Part shown: positions 22,180 through 33,300 of the stretch, piece by piece
Layout of the letters: each line of letters starts with the position of its first letter
How positions within the stretch are numbered: position 1 is the stretch's first letter
Source: Zasmidium citrigriseum
Taxonomy: Eukaryota; Ascomycota; Dothideomycetes; Mycosphaerellales; Mycosphaerellaceae
Direction of reading: 5' to 3'
DNA length: 64,000 bases
Assembly (NCBI GenBank): GCA_002786025.1
Contig: NHNW01000013.1
Coordinates: 310,001-374,000, forward strand
Position numbers and translations under genes: made by a program
Notes under the pieces: generated by a model
What the model was told of the DNA's origin: nothing
The model's database searches: none
Seen by the model: the letters and a program-made list of their open reading frames with translations, nothing else

Positions 22180-22275
22180 TAGTAGTAATCGATGAACCCC
22201 CATGATTGAATGGCCTCTTGTCTCCTGCCCTCATCTGTTTCAGTGTGGAGCTCCTTCTCTCTCTCACTTCTTGCG

Positions 22276-23790
22276 CTACTTCCCCAAAACCGACTGCAAG
22301 CCATCACTATAATCTCTTCCCTCAAAGCCCTTCTTAATAACATCTTTCTCCGCGCCCTCAATTGCCTTTGCAAACTCCCTCGCCCCCTCCGGATCATCCT
22401 TAAACAAATGATCCCTCACATTTCTCTGCGGCGTCTGTCCAAGCCACTCAAAAAGCGAGAAGTCCTGAAACTCCTCCGCCCGAAAGATCTCCAGCACCTC
22501 CAGCGGCTCTGGCCCGATGTTCTCAATGAAATGCCCCATATTCTTCGGCACGATCCCGACATCGCCGGCGGTGTAATCAAACGTCCTTGCGGCTCCTTGA
22601 GCGCCGAAAATTGTCACCCGCGCTCGACCTCTAATGAAGAAAGACCATTCGTCGGCGTTGGGATGCCAGTGCATCTCACGCATAGCGCCGGGCTCGATGT
22701 CGAGGTGCGCGGCGGCCACGGTCTTGGAGATGGGAAAGTTCTTGCTGTCGGTGATGCGGACTTGGCCTCCTGTGGCGTTGACGGGTTCTTGAGCGAGCAT
22801 TTTGTGGGTGAAGTTGTGCTTGGACTTTTTGAAGGCTTTGGGCTTCTCTTTGTCGATGGAGTCTGGAATTGAGCCTTGGAAGATGTATTTCTCTTTTTCG
22901 GGGATTGTGTTGAAGACTTCGGGGGCGAGGCGGAAGTTCTCGCCTGCGACGGATTGGGGGGTCTAGGTAGGTCAGTCGTTGTCAAAAGCGTGTTGGTGCA
23001 GGGCTACTTACGTGCTTCAACCAGTCCGTCAGCAAGAAGGTCGATTCCTCAGAGAAGTGTCCATCGTCGAAGATCAACAGGAACTCGGTGCCATTGGGAC
23101 TAAGCCCTTGAAGCGAGTGCGGATGGCCAGCAGGGAAATACCAAAGGTCTCCTTTTTCAACATCGTCGATGAAGCTGCCGCCTTCAGTGTCGAGTGCAGT
23201 CACTCTGACCTTGCCCTCGAGAACGTAGGCCCACTCGGCTTCCTTATGCCAATGGAGTTCACGAATGACCCCTTCGTCAAGTCGCATATTGACGCCTGCG
23301 AGTTCAATCGAAGTTGGAAGCTCTTTTATGGTCGTCTGTCTGGTCCAGCCGCCTTCTTCGATACGCACATGGGAGTCCGCGAAGCTCCTACATCAAGTCA
23401 GATCGATGGGATCACAGACAAGCCTCCAACGACTCATACCATCTCATGTTCTTGAAGTCTCCATGATCCGTCGATGGCGGTCTGATCATATCTGGATTCT
23501 GTCTCTCCCTATCTGGATTTCGAGGACCCATAACACTTGCACCTTTGCCATTGCCCTGGAATAGTACATCAGCAAAGTCGTTCAGATCAATCTACCTACT
23601 CGTCCAAGCTTACCATGGGCTCAGGCTGCAAACCTCTCCCAACAGCATCGATCTTGTGATCATACGGATCTTTGAAGTCCTTCCTATAAGGGCTCCTCGC
23701 ATGCACCAAAGGGTGTTGCAGTTGTTGAACCGGAGCCGCCCAGCACGAAGCCGAGAGCAACAAAGTCGACACAAATCCAAAAGAAAGCAT
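22276..23790 (-). CDS. Secreted oxalate decarboxylase (bicupin)
   Basis: 451 residues in four exons on the minus strand: 23790-23614, 23555-23440, 23387-23012 and 22962-22276. The junctions give smooth protein (EPM-GNGKG, NMRW-SFADSHV, WLKH-TPQSV). A signal peptide (FGFVSTLLLSASCWAAPV) implies secretion. Each half is a cupin: the first has HWHKEAEWAYVLEG and the partner His in PAGHPHSL, the second HWHPNADEWSFFIRG and NMGHFIEN. Together these give two Mn sites of the His-x-His...Glu...His type. Oxalate decarboxylases split oxalate into formate and CO2 using Mn and O2 and are used by fungi to control oxalate and pH. The ATG at 23790 gives a clean signal peptide; upstream there is only a non-ATG extension. 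Other secreted bicupins (oxalate oxidase-like) cannot be excluded. Confidence 0.94.
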
Positions 23791-24403
23791 GATGTCGAAT
23801 TCGAACAATCAATCAACCAAATCAAAGACGACCGTCCTTCTTGCAGCAGATCAGAAATACACCATCTACTCCGCAAAATGTACTCCTCAATCCTCATGCC
23901 GCAATGGACAAAGCTTCGCGGCTAGCCGACATACCCGCAAAGTCTCACATCGACACGTCGACGTCATGGGCACAGAAAGACGGCATTTCTTACGCGATCG
24001 CCCTTCTTTCTTACGTGTTTCAGGGCCCGGATACCCGGTCGGTGGCTGGCATAAGAGATCGATGGTTGGAGTGCCAAACGGTGGACCTTGATTGCCGAGA
24101 TCTTTCTGGACCTCACCTTGTGGAAAAAGCAGTACATTGGGCGAGAACAGCCGTTTAGTCGGTCAGAGTCCTGGGTATTGGATACCGGGGAATAGCGTCC
24201 TCGTTTGGATGGACGGAGCTGCGTTTTGAGAACGGCCTGGGACACATGAGCATCTGTGAAAGAGTGTGAGCAGAGAACAAGGTCTTCTCGCGAGGAGAAG
24301 CAAAGAAATTTGAACGATCCGCCATACCCGCAGCAGCCGATATACCCATTCCCCAAGAACAATCCAAACGACAACCACCCAAGCAAAACATCACACCACC
24401 ACA
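23791..24403. other. Divergent promoter between oxalate decarboxylase and DUF1275 gene
   Basis: 613 bases shared by two divergent genes. Short plus-strand frames (about 100 codons) show no recognisable protein. No clear operator motif was found. Confidence 0.55.
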
Positions 24404-25249
24404 ATGCTACACGAAGTAAACAGCCACTCAGAAGGCGTCGACGAAACCTCACCCTTACTCGCCCGCCACCACAACAATGGCAAACCCGACAGCAACAACA
24501 CACTATCTCGCCTTCATCGCCACTTCACCACAAACGTAACAACAGAATGGGGCGACCTCAACCTCCTCTTCTGCTACATAATAACCGGCGTTCTCGACTC
24601 CAGCGCCACAATAGCCTGGGGCTCATTCGTCTCCATGCAAACCGGAAACACAATTTACCTAGGCAGCGGCTTGGTCGCCCCGGCCGAGTCGACTCGCTGG
24701 ATCCGGGCCCTCATCGCAATAGCTTTCTTCTGTCTGGGCAGTTTCTGCTTCGCGAGGTATCATAGGTATTTTGGAGGACGTAGACGATGGGTTATTGTCA
24801 GCAGTTATGCCCTTCAACTCCTCATGATCGTCGGGGCTGCGTTGATGGTCACTCTGGGCCCGGAAACAGATCCCAAAGGCGAAATCGTAGACGTCTGGGT
24901 GGCCGTTCCTCTTGGCCTCGTAGCTTTTCAATCTGGCGGTCAGGCTGTGATATCCCGGGTTTTGAAGTACGGTGGCTTAACGAGCGTGGTGCTCACATCG
25001 ATATATTGTGATCTGTTCTCGGATCAGGAGCTTTTCGCGGGATTTAGGGAGCATGCGGAGAGGAATCGACGGTTGGCGGCGCCGGTTTTGGTTTTGCTGG
25101 GGGCGGTTATTGGGGGTGGGTGGGCGCATACAAGTGTGGGGTTGATGGGGGCTATGTGGACGGCGGCGGCGTTGAAGGGGTGCGTTATTGGGGCTTGGTG
25201 TTTGTGGAAGAGGGAGAAGGAAGATACATCGACAGGACAGAACAGCTAG
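24404..25249 (+). CDS. DUF1275 (YoaK-type) membrane protein
   Basis: 281 residues, one exon. After a polar 45-residue head come about six hydrophobic segments. The marks of the DUF1275 family are YIITGVLDSSATIAWGSFVSMQTGN (TG/D with MQTGN) and PLGLVAFQSGGQAVISRVLKYGGLTSVVLTSIY (a GxQ...V..T....T pattern). Function is unknown in fungi and bacteria; a membrane transport role is often suggested without proof. It is divergently arranged with oxalate decarboxylase across 613 bases. Codon usage shifts towards G-rich codons in the last third (GGGGCGGTTATTGGGGGTGG), which is common at the 3' ends of genes here. Confidence 0.92.
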   Translation: MLHEVNSHSEGVDETSPLLARHHNNGKPDSNNTLSRLHRHFTTNVTTEWGDLNLLFCYIITGVLDSSATIAWGSFVSMQTGNTIYLGSGLVAPAESTRWIRALIAIAFFCLGSFCFARYHRYFGGRRRWVIVSSYALQLLMIVGAALMVTLGPETDPKGEIVDVWVAVPLGLVAFQSGGQAVISRVLKYGGLTSVVLTSIYCDLFSDQELFAGFREHAERNRRLAAPVLVLLGAVIGGGWAHTSVGLMGAMWTAAALKGCVIGAWCLWKREKEDTSTGQNS

Positions 25250-25416
25250 AGGAATGAAAATGTGAAGCTTTGCGAAGAGCGATTGGTCGCTTCACTTTCT
25301 CTACCCAAATGATCTCTGGCGGTTATGTTCGCCTTTGTGCAACATTTCTCTGAACAGAATCTCTAAATGGCCATCAATCTCAAACATCACATCATTCCCT
25401 CGTTCATCCATCAACC

Positions 25417-26491
25417 TCACCACCAACCACCCCACCATCCTCCTCTCGGTCCTCCATGTCCCTTGCCATAGCCAGCTCCATAAGCCGGATATCCACTCGG
25501 GCCCGCATACGTCGTAGTGGGATAAGCCGGGGGCGTGTGCGTATCGTAGGCCCAAGTCGACGAAGCGGTGGTGATGGACGTCGAGAATCCGGACGAAGGC
25601 TCCGTGCCAGGGAATCTCGACTGGCTGGAGAAGGTCACTGGCGAGCCTTCGGTGCTGTTCGCCGCAGTGGAGGTGTATGCTGGAGGCGTGTAGATGGCGG
25701 GCGTCGTGCTGCTGCCAGTTGGTGTAATTGGGGAGCCTTCGGTGGAGTTTGTCAATGGGATGGGAAAGGATGAGGAGCCGATTACCGTTGTGTAGCCAGT
25801 AGTTGTGATGAAGGAGGTCAAGGTGATGTGGCTTGTTGTGTTTGGATAGATGGGGGAACCAGTGTATGAAGAAGAGCTCGCAGAGCCGGAAGGCGTCACG
25901 GCGCTGCCAAGCGTGGAACTGCTGCCGGTACCAGTCGGATATGGCGCGGGATATGTCCAGTTGTACGAAGAGTAAGACGGTGGCAATCCCGTCGACCCAG
26001 CGGAGGAGAGAGGAATGGTGACGGTGATCTGGATGGTCGAAGTCGAGGGGGCACCTGTGGAGTAAGGGATTGAGCTGCTGTTCGTGAAGCCGACAGGCGA
26101 GCCCTCAGTCGAGGAGGAAGAGCTGTTGGTGTAGCTTGGGATGGGATAGGTCGTGCTGTAGACTGGTGGTCCCGTGCTCAGGCCTGAAGGAGTGATGGGA
26201 GAGCCAAGGGTGCTGGAGCTTGATGTTGACGAATAGGTGGTCGAGATGCCGGTGCCAGTGCCGTAGGTGAGAGTTGGTGATGGGTATGAAGGTGGAGAGC
26301 CGTATGCTGGCGGACCGTAGGCTGGCGGACCGTAGGCTGGCGGACCATGACGCATGGCGATCTTCACGTCACGGACTAGAAGCACGTCAGTATCTACATT
26401 GCAATGCATGGGCTCGATCAATACCAGGAATCGGATCCGCAGCAGACACAACAAGCAGCAAGCTGCCAGAAGCAACGACATTGAACTTCAT
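25417..26491 (-). CDS. Secreted Ser/Thr/Pro-rich mucin-like surface protein
   Basis: 341 residues in two exons, 26491-26425 and 26375-25417. The first exon encodes a signal peptide (MKFNVVASGSLLLVVSAADP). Without the 50-nt intron the frame would start at a poor internal site, so the spliced model is preferred, although its donor (GTATTG) is weak. The mature part opens with three GPPAY units, then about eight degenerate units built on S-S-T-L/E-G-S-P/A-V/I-T-P-S-G separated by Tyr/Pro-rich spacers with many N-x-S/T sites. The C-terminus is Gly/Trp-rich (GGPRGGWWGGWW). No GPI signal is seen. Such sequences are heavily O-mannosylated wall or matrix proteins. The function is unknown. Confidence 0.8.
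26301..26345 (-). repeat. 15-bp tandem repeat coding GPPAY units
   Basis: Three head-to-tail copies of a 15-bp unit (CGTAGGCTGGCGGAC on the plus strand; the first copy differs at one base) inside the mucin-like gene. Each unit codes five residues, so copy-number change would keep the frame. Confidence 0.9.
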
Positions 26492-28289
26492 CTTGCTGAT
26501 ACTGTGCCGTTGAGATGAGATGACGAAGTAGACAGAGCAACACGACAGCGAATGCAAAAAGGGCAAGGCAAAAGCAGCAACGAAGGGAAGGACAGCTCAG
26601 CGAACGGGAGCGTGAAGAACCAACAGCAGCATATGGACAGACAAACGACCTCTTATACCACCTCTGCTCAATGGATATCAAATCTCAGCCCCAACCCGCC
26701 TTGCTCCCTACCGAAGTCGCAGAGACGCACAATCAATGCAACCTCCCCGTCCGCGTTCCCATCACAGATCGTGTATCCCTACATCTCACCATTAGTCAAG
26801 GCCAGGGGTTGGAGAAGAGAGCAATCACAATCAAGGGATGATGAAGTCAAGGAAGAACTGTAAGCCACACGGCGTCGTGCAGGATGGAGAGCCGCATCTG
26901 TAAGAGGACGACCCAAAGGCCAGGTCGTCACCGGGAAGCGGATGACACGTCTGTGGGACAAAGCGGGCCAAGCGATGATGTTGGGGTTGGGAAGCTGCTC
27001 GTGAAACCGGATGGCGGAGTTGACGGTCTAGGTCTCGTTGTTGGACTTCTTTCCGCGATGTACTTATCCGGTAGACTATAAGCTGTGCGACCTCGAGACT
27101 GACGGGATGCGGAGTGGATCTCAGAAACCGATTCGATTGCGGTTGGGGTTGCGTCAAACTTGCAGGAATCTGCTCATGTATCATCGCTCTTTCGGAAAGT
27201 TGTCGAGAATGAACTGTTCGGTGGCTTTTTGTGAACCAAAGTTCTTCCATGCCTTCCTTCGTCGTTATCTGCAGGAACAGTGAGGTAAGAAGTTTGAGGT
27301 CGTACAACATCCACGGCCCTGAGGAGTTCGCCGACTGTCGTGTAACAAGCACAGGTCCAGCGGCTCCAGCGGCAGCCCCGTTTGCACTTCGCCCGACATC
27401 TGCAATGGACCTGCGGTAGCGCTGCGGAAAGCTGTCACGTACCTGTATCAAACGACTAAAAGGAGTCTTTGTCCGTCGACTTGGCTCACCGCCGCGGTGC
27501 TCAAACGCCCTCGGATTCTCGAGAAATGTCTCGCGCGTGCTGATGAGGTGGCTTCGTCCTGAGACCGCCATCAAGGACGTTGCACGCGAGCGCCTTATCA
27601 TACCATCATGGCTGCCACACTCACTCGTACCTGCCTGTCAAGCTGATCGCGTCAAGTAGGCGTCCAACGCTGCGCAAGGCCCTCCCAGACGGGCACAGAC
27701 GGCGCTGCTGCAGGTGTTGTGCAACACAGCTTAAATCATCTGCGGTGTCTCGTCGATCGCAGCACTGATCATTTTGCAAGCTTCCCCAAGCTTTTCAAAC
27801 GATGACATTGGCCCATTGGATCACTCGAATTGACGGGCCGGTCTACGGGTCGGCAGTGTGCATCTTTGAGTGACCGAAATTGCACTTGCCCACGGCAGCC
27901 ATCAAAGGGGTCGGGGAAGGCTGCAGGTCTCTGACAAACGGCGTAGTGGACTGGTCATCTTTTGCAGGACGATGCGATCTGGTCCGGCTGAATCAAATCG
28001 CCAAGGCGGCAAGCAAGGGATGCCGAAAGATTAGGCTGTGCTCGTCTCATGAGGTAAAGTCGTAAGGCCTCGATCCTTCAATGGGCTTTCCTGAAAGTGG
28101 TGCAAAGCTTTCCAGGTACGACAAACCCATCAGCGGATAGTCAGCAGCAGTGACAGCTGCCGGTCGCTTGTGTTGTCCCTCAAGAGGATCTTAATGCAGT
28201 GTTGTGTGCTGCCCGTCGCTCGTCTTGTCCTTCGAGAGGATCCCCATGCTCCCGCCAATCTTGTATGCTGCCCGTCAGGACAGCAATAC
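26492..28289. other. Long intergenic region, no supported gene
   Basis: 1.8 kb between the mucin-like gene (5' side) and the 3' end of ldb17. A minus-strand ATG-initiated frame of 256 codons (26831-27601) is open, but its composition (Arg/Ser/Thr/Gln-rich throughout) and lack of any motif look like chance. I give it about 0.2 as a gene. An imperfect tandem repeat occurs at 28156-28276. Confidence 0.55.
28156..28276. repeat. Imperfect tandem repeat downstream of ldb17
   Basis: A 35-bp segment at 28156-28190 recurs at 28208-28242 with about five substitutions, both beginning GCTGCC and ending GAGGATC. A 10-bp start of a third copy (GCTGCCCGTC) lies at 28267-28276. Period is about 52-59 bp. The differences are C/T, A/G and G/C changes. 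Confidence 0.75.
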
Positions 28290-29853
28290 TCAAGTCTCAG
28301 CATTATCATCAGAAAACGGACTCCTCGTTTCATCCCTCGAAATCCCATCCCCAAGAGTCGTCGGCTGCTGTGGTGGCACTTTCAATGTATCACCCACACT
28401 CGTACCATTGATGTGCGCTTTGTCGCCATTGCCCACAGGTTTCGAGCCTTTCCGTCTCCGCCGGGGAGCCGGGACGCTAGGCTTCTCCTTCGTGACTTTG
28501 GCCGAGACTTCGACCACACTGAGACTGCTCTCCGATGCCTCTCCTATCGACATTCCGAGCAACTTCTTTGCGACTGCTGACTCGGTGGGTGCGACTTCGG
28601 CGAGCTTCTTCTCGATCAATTCATCTTGTTCATCGCCTTCTTCTTTGAGCCATTCGATCTGCTTGCATCGGATTACCAGTCTGATGATCGTTTCGTCCAC
28701 GGCGGCAAAGTGCGCCGAGGATCTGTTGACCAGCAAGAATAACAGCTTCCGGACCTCCTCACGCTTGTAATTATTTCCTTCATGTGCCAGCTGCGTATTC
28801 TTCAAAAGCGGACACAGCACCCGCAGATAAGTGTGCCTCAGCGCTCGCTGTCCATCCTGATCCGGCGCAAGTCCAGAGTCAGGATTCCCTGGATCCAGAT
28901 CCAAAAGGTTTCGAATAATAACATCGACCAGGACGTGCAGATCATTTGTGTAGAAATACTCGTAAGTCGAAGGCGTCGTGAACAGTAGGTAAAGAAGCTT
29001 CAGAATCAGCAGTTGCGGTCCCAGCTCCGACTCACGGTTGAGCAGAAGAATCAAATTCTCCCCAAAGGTGCGATACGAAGGTCCATGCATCGACAAGAGC
29101 TTCAGAATCCGATTCGTAACCGGGACATTCTCCTCTGAAGGCGAAATCGTCGCGTTGGCCAGACACATATACTGCTCGTTGAGCACAAGTAGCACCCTGA
29201 TAACAGGGTAATGATAAGGATCATCAGCGTCGTCCGAGAGCTCCTCAATCAGCTGCAGCAGGTAAAGAATAAACCCATCGTCCACAACGACCAAATCCTC
29301 CCTGGAGAGCTTCTGGATCCTCGACATCTCAAATAGCAACTCGAGCAACAGTCGATGCAATCCCACATCATCATCCCTCTTCGCCCGTATCAACTCCACG
29401 AGCCTTGGAAACGCGCCCTCCGTCTGCATCATCTCGAACGCGGCTTCATTCGACCGGCCATCGAACAGCAACAGCGCCGCCGCGAGGTGTAAAGTATCCA
29501 CTCCATCCTCCTGCAACAAGCAATAAAGAATCTGTCTCCTCACATAATCCCGATTCTGCTTCGACAGCGGCGCATCGAGCAGCTGGTAGCAACAACGCGC
29601 GACATCGTACTCGGATTGCAGGTACGCCTCTTTGAATCTCGTCGTGAAGCCTAGGAATCTGCGTAGGACGTCGTCAATTTCTTCGTGCGTTTCGCTCGGC
29701 GCTGTGACGATGTCGTCGAGTTCTGTAAGTGTAATGCCGTGTGATCAGCATGTGACGCCGGTTCGAAGTATACTTTCCTGCCGACCTACCTTCCCAGAAC
29801 TCGTCCTCGGTCTCGACGCTCCACTCGAAGTCGTCCTCTTCGTCCGAGTCCAT
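28290..29853 (-). CDS. ldb17: Ldb17/SPIN90-family actin regulator
   Basis: 498 residues in two exons, 29853-29790 and 29722-28290 (intron 67 nt, donor GTAGGT). The short first exon codes an acidic head (MDSDEEDDFEWSVETEDEFW) that joins EELDDIVTAPSETHEEID. The body is the leucine-rich armadillo-like domain of the SPIN90/Ldb17/Dip1 family, with the strongly conserved PYHYPVIRVLLVLNEQYM and LLILKLLYLLFTTPSTYEYFYTND stretches. The length agrees with yeast Ldb17 (about 490). Family members switch on Arp2/3 to nucleate linear seed filaments at endocytic patches. The C-terminal 90 residues (Lys/Arg- and Pro-rich) are variable, and in yeast this region carries proline motifs for SH3 partners. Here PSVPAPRRRRKG is the likely counterpart. 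Confidence 0.93.
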
Positions 29854-30316
29854 GCTCGCGCCAGCCGCGCGGCTCGAGGCTGTGTCGACGTCGCCAGCGG
29901 GAGAGAGGAGCTGCTGCGGAGGGCGAGCGGCGGTGATGTGCAGTGGCAGGTTTAAGGTTGGGTGTGGTGGGATGGCCGGAGTTCGGCTGACGAAGCCCCA
30001 AGTTGGAAGGGTGGAGCCGATCTATCCGAGTGACGTGAATGAATTGAAGGTGCTGCTACTAATAAGTAGTAGAGGTTCAGAAATGGCAGACAAGAAGCAT
30101 TTATAATTAGAAGTGGTCGTAGTGAATAGGAACAACAGCATGATCAACCGCAAACTCGCATGTCTCGCCATGCGTGCGGATTGTCGCCAAGGGCTATTTA
30201 TACACTGTCCGACACTACATCTACTACTTCATGAGCAATTGAGACCTCTGCCCATCGAGGCAAAGTCCTGTATGAATGTATCCGCTGCGCTTGAAAATGC
30301 AAACACGACATGGACG
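29854..30316. other. Intergenic: ldb17 promoter and ubp2 3' flank
   Basis: 463 bases, with the upstream region of ldb17 on the left. A short AT-rich patch at 30056-30120 stands out. No gene is supported. Confidence 0.55.
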
Positions 30317-33300
30317 TCACTCGTCCTTCCGCTGCTGCGCTCCGTCCAGTTGCGCCTCGTCGATGCCCTCAACAAGTCTTTCAACCGCTTCATTTTCCTC
30401 AGCTACTTTGGACAACCGGCGATGTTTGGGTTCTTGCTGGCCATCATCCGCTGAAGTGCTGTCGTGTCGCCGTTTTGGTGAAGTTGATGGCGAACTCGAC
30501 GGCGAGCGCTCGGCCGCAGCTGGCCTCATACCCGCGTCTTTCCTCCTCAAAATAAACTTGGGCGCGCCGTTATCTTTGAAGACCACGGTACTAGTTTGGA
30601 CACGTCAGAGGTCAGCGAGAACCTCCGTGAATAGTCACTTGACTCTACCAATTGACTTGAGGGGCCTTCCTCGGTTCATCCCAGTTTCCTTCAGTTTCAA
30701 TCACCGTCGACTTCGGATCCACACCGCCTGCGGGAGGCTGTCCGGCTTGCGATTCGCCATTTGCCATCGTGACATCCTCCCAACCTGAAGCCGTTGTCTC
30801 GCTGGGTTCTGGCGTGGGAGGCTTCTCTGGCGAGCGGCACACTGGTTGTATGATATCCGTTTTCCGGTCTTCTTGAACGTAGACGGCATACGTTGGCGTA
30901 CCCTGTTCCCATGTTCGGGCTTCCAGAATGTCCGCGACGTTGTAATGTTCTTCGACCCGCTCGTCATTGTACAATCGCCAAATATCCTTCTCAAAGTCGT
31001 GGATGTAGGTCCAGTAGTGACCGTGCGAGGAAGCACCACGGTGAAACATGACGACCGCCAGACGGTACTTGATCTGCTTCTCGTGAAACTGGTCCTTGAG
31101 CTGGGCCTCGAGCTCTCGTATCCGATCGTCCAGAGAGTTGAGCCGCTTCTGTTGCATCTCTGCGTCGGCGGCAAGAGTTGTGGCAACTTCGCTGTCGAAA
31201 TCGATTTCCTCCATGCCAATGGATTTGAGGTCCTCGTTCACATTGGAAAGGTTGTTGAGGTAATTGGCAGCCTCGGTGACTGCACTTGGGCCATCCAAAT
31301 CGGTCACGCTGGAAGACAACGCCTTTTGCTCTTTCTTCAATGCGTGCAGTTCCTTTCGCCAACCCCAGCATGCTCTCCGCTTCTCCAACACCTCACTACC
31401 ACTCTGCTCGCAGTATCGATCCAGGTATAATTCATCCTCAAGCTTGATGCAAGCAGTAGACTTTTGTCCCTGACCGTTATCGTCCGGTACTATTCGCGGG
31501 ATGTTGATCTGCAGTAAGGGAGGCAGCGAACGCAAACTCCGGTAGACCTGTTTGCCTTTAGTCTTGGTTTCCTCTCCCTCTGCTTGCTGTAGATCCATGT
31601 TTGCATCAAGCATCGAATACAGGTCAGTGTCTTCCTTGAATCCGCCCAGCTGTATACTCGTATCGAACTTCTCTACCGGTGTTCCCTCGACGCCATTTTC
31701 GACGAGAGTCTCGGTGAAGCAAATGTCGAACAGATCACGGATGGCATCTCTCTGCTCGTCGTAATCGTCTTGGCCTGTCGATTCCATGGCCGCTTGGAGA
31801 CGCCACATGATCTTCGCGTGCACATCAAACACGTCTTGCTGTGCTGTTGCTTTGGCCTGGGCATCCAGAAGAGCTTTGTCCTTCGCTTCTTTGGTGGTCG
31901 AGAATCTGCGAGGTGGTAGTGGAGGCGCAACTGCTGTCTTCTCTTCTTTGTCCTCTTCGCCAGAGTCGGGAGGCGTCATCGGCAGCGCGGCATCTTGCAT
32001 CGGCAGGTCTTGACCATCACCATTTTCCGATGAAGCTTGAAGAGTGACGCTGCTGGCGTCGGACTGATGCCTATCGTCGGAGTTGACAACGTGGTCGGAC
32101 TCATCCGTCATCTTGTCATCCACGGCATGCTCGATGCCGTTCGTCTGCGGTCCCTTGGTGGTATCGTTGTTCTCAACGCGTGTCTCCAACAGCTCATACT
32201 CCTTTGGATCAAGGAATGCGCGGCAGACCAGATCCTGCTCTGGCTTGACCTTGCTGCTGGGACTCTTGATCATGCGTTCAAACAAGTGCTTCAGGTCTTT
32301 TGCGAATCGCTGACCACCTTTGATCTCGATCATTGACACTCGCAGATATCCCACTCGCTCAGGCTTCACAGACTTCTTGTCGGTGTCGAATTTGTAGTCG
32401 TCAAAGTTCATGATGATATCCCTCAATGGCGCAACGCAGAAGTAATACTGCAAGAGGCTGTTGAGATAACAAGTGTTGCCATGGCTCTCCAGACCGACAG
32501 GCCAGGTCTCCAGTGAATGCGACCCAGAAGATCCGCCGGCCATGGCTCGTTGGAGGGTAGCGATGGCCTTTTCGGTTTGCTCGCCCGGCCTATCGGATCG
32601 TGCAAGATCGAACATGGCGGGCAGGACGGTTGGGTCGATCTGGCTGAGGTCGTCACTCACGCCGAGATGGCGGAGTGCCTCTTCTGTAGTCATCTGATAC
32701 TCACCCAACCCGCCGTTGAGGCACCAACTGTTGAGTGCATCACTCTTCCGAGCATTGGCGATGATCGAAATAGCTTTCCTAGCCTGCTCTTGGTTGCTCT
32801 TGTTATCGGCAATCTGCATGTCCATGTCAGTACTCATCTCGTGACGTGATGAAGATGGCCTCGGCCTGTAGAACCCACCTTCATCGCAGCGACAGAAACC
32901 AGCATCTCATCAGGCGTGCTCTTATCGACGCCATTCCCAAGCCAATTTAAGGCCTCCTCGTAAGTGTCCATGGCCTGCTGTGATGCTCTGATGAGACGCT
33001 GGCTCCCTCGCGCGACACCAATCTTGTAAAGCGCCTGCCGTGCGTCCTCTTGGGCTCCTGGACCGGCGTCGGATATGTGAACGTGGTACAGGTTCTCGAT
33101 TCGCTCGTCTTCGTCGGATGGGGATGTGGAAAAGGTTCGATATGCAGCGGCGAGATCCCTGCGACTGACGAGCTCTTCCGAGGCGAGCGTCGCCACCTTG
33201 ATCTGCAGCTGCTCGGTATTCCGAGTCTCTGCAATCACCTGCAGACACTCGAAATAATATGGGCGTCGCTCCGGGTCGCAGAGGCTTTGGCGATCAAATG

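Noticed and set aside
26831..27601. Minus-strand frame of 256 codons with ATG
   Set aside because: The composition looks random, no motif is visible, and no splice-extended partner was found. It is mentioned only in the intergenic entry.
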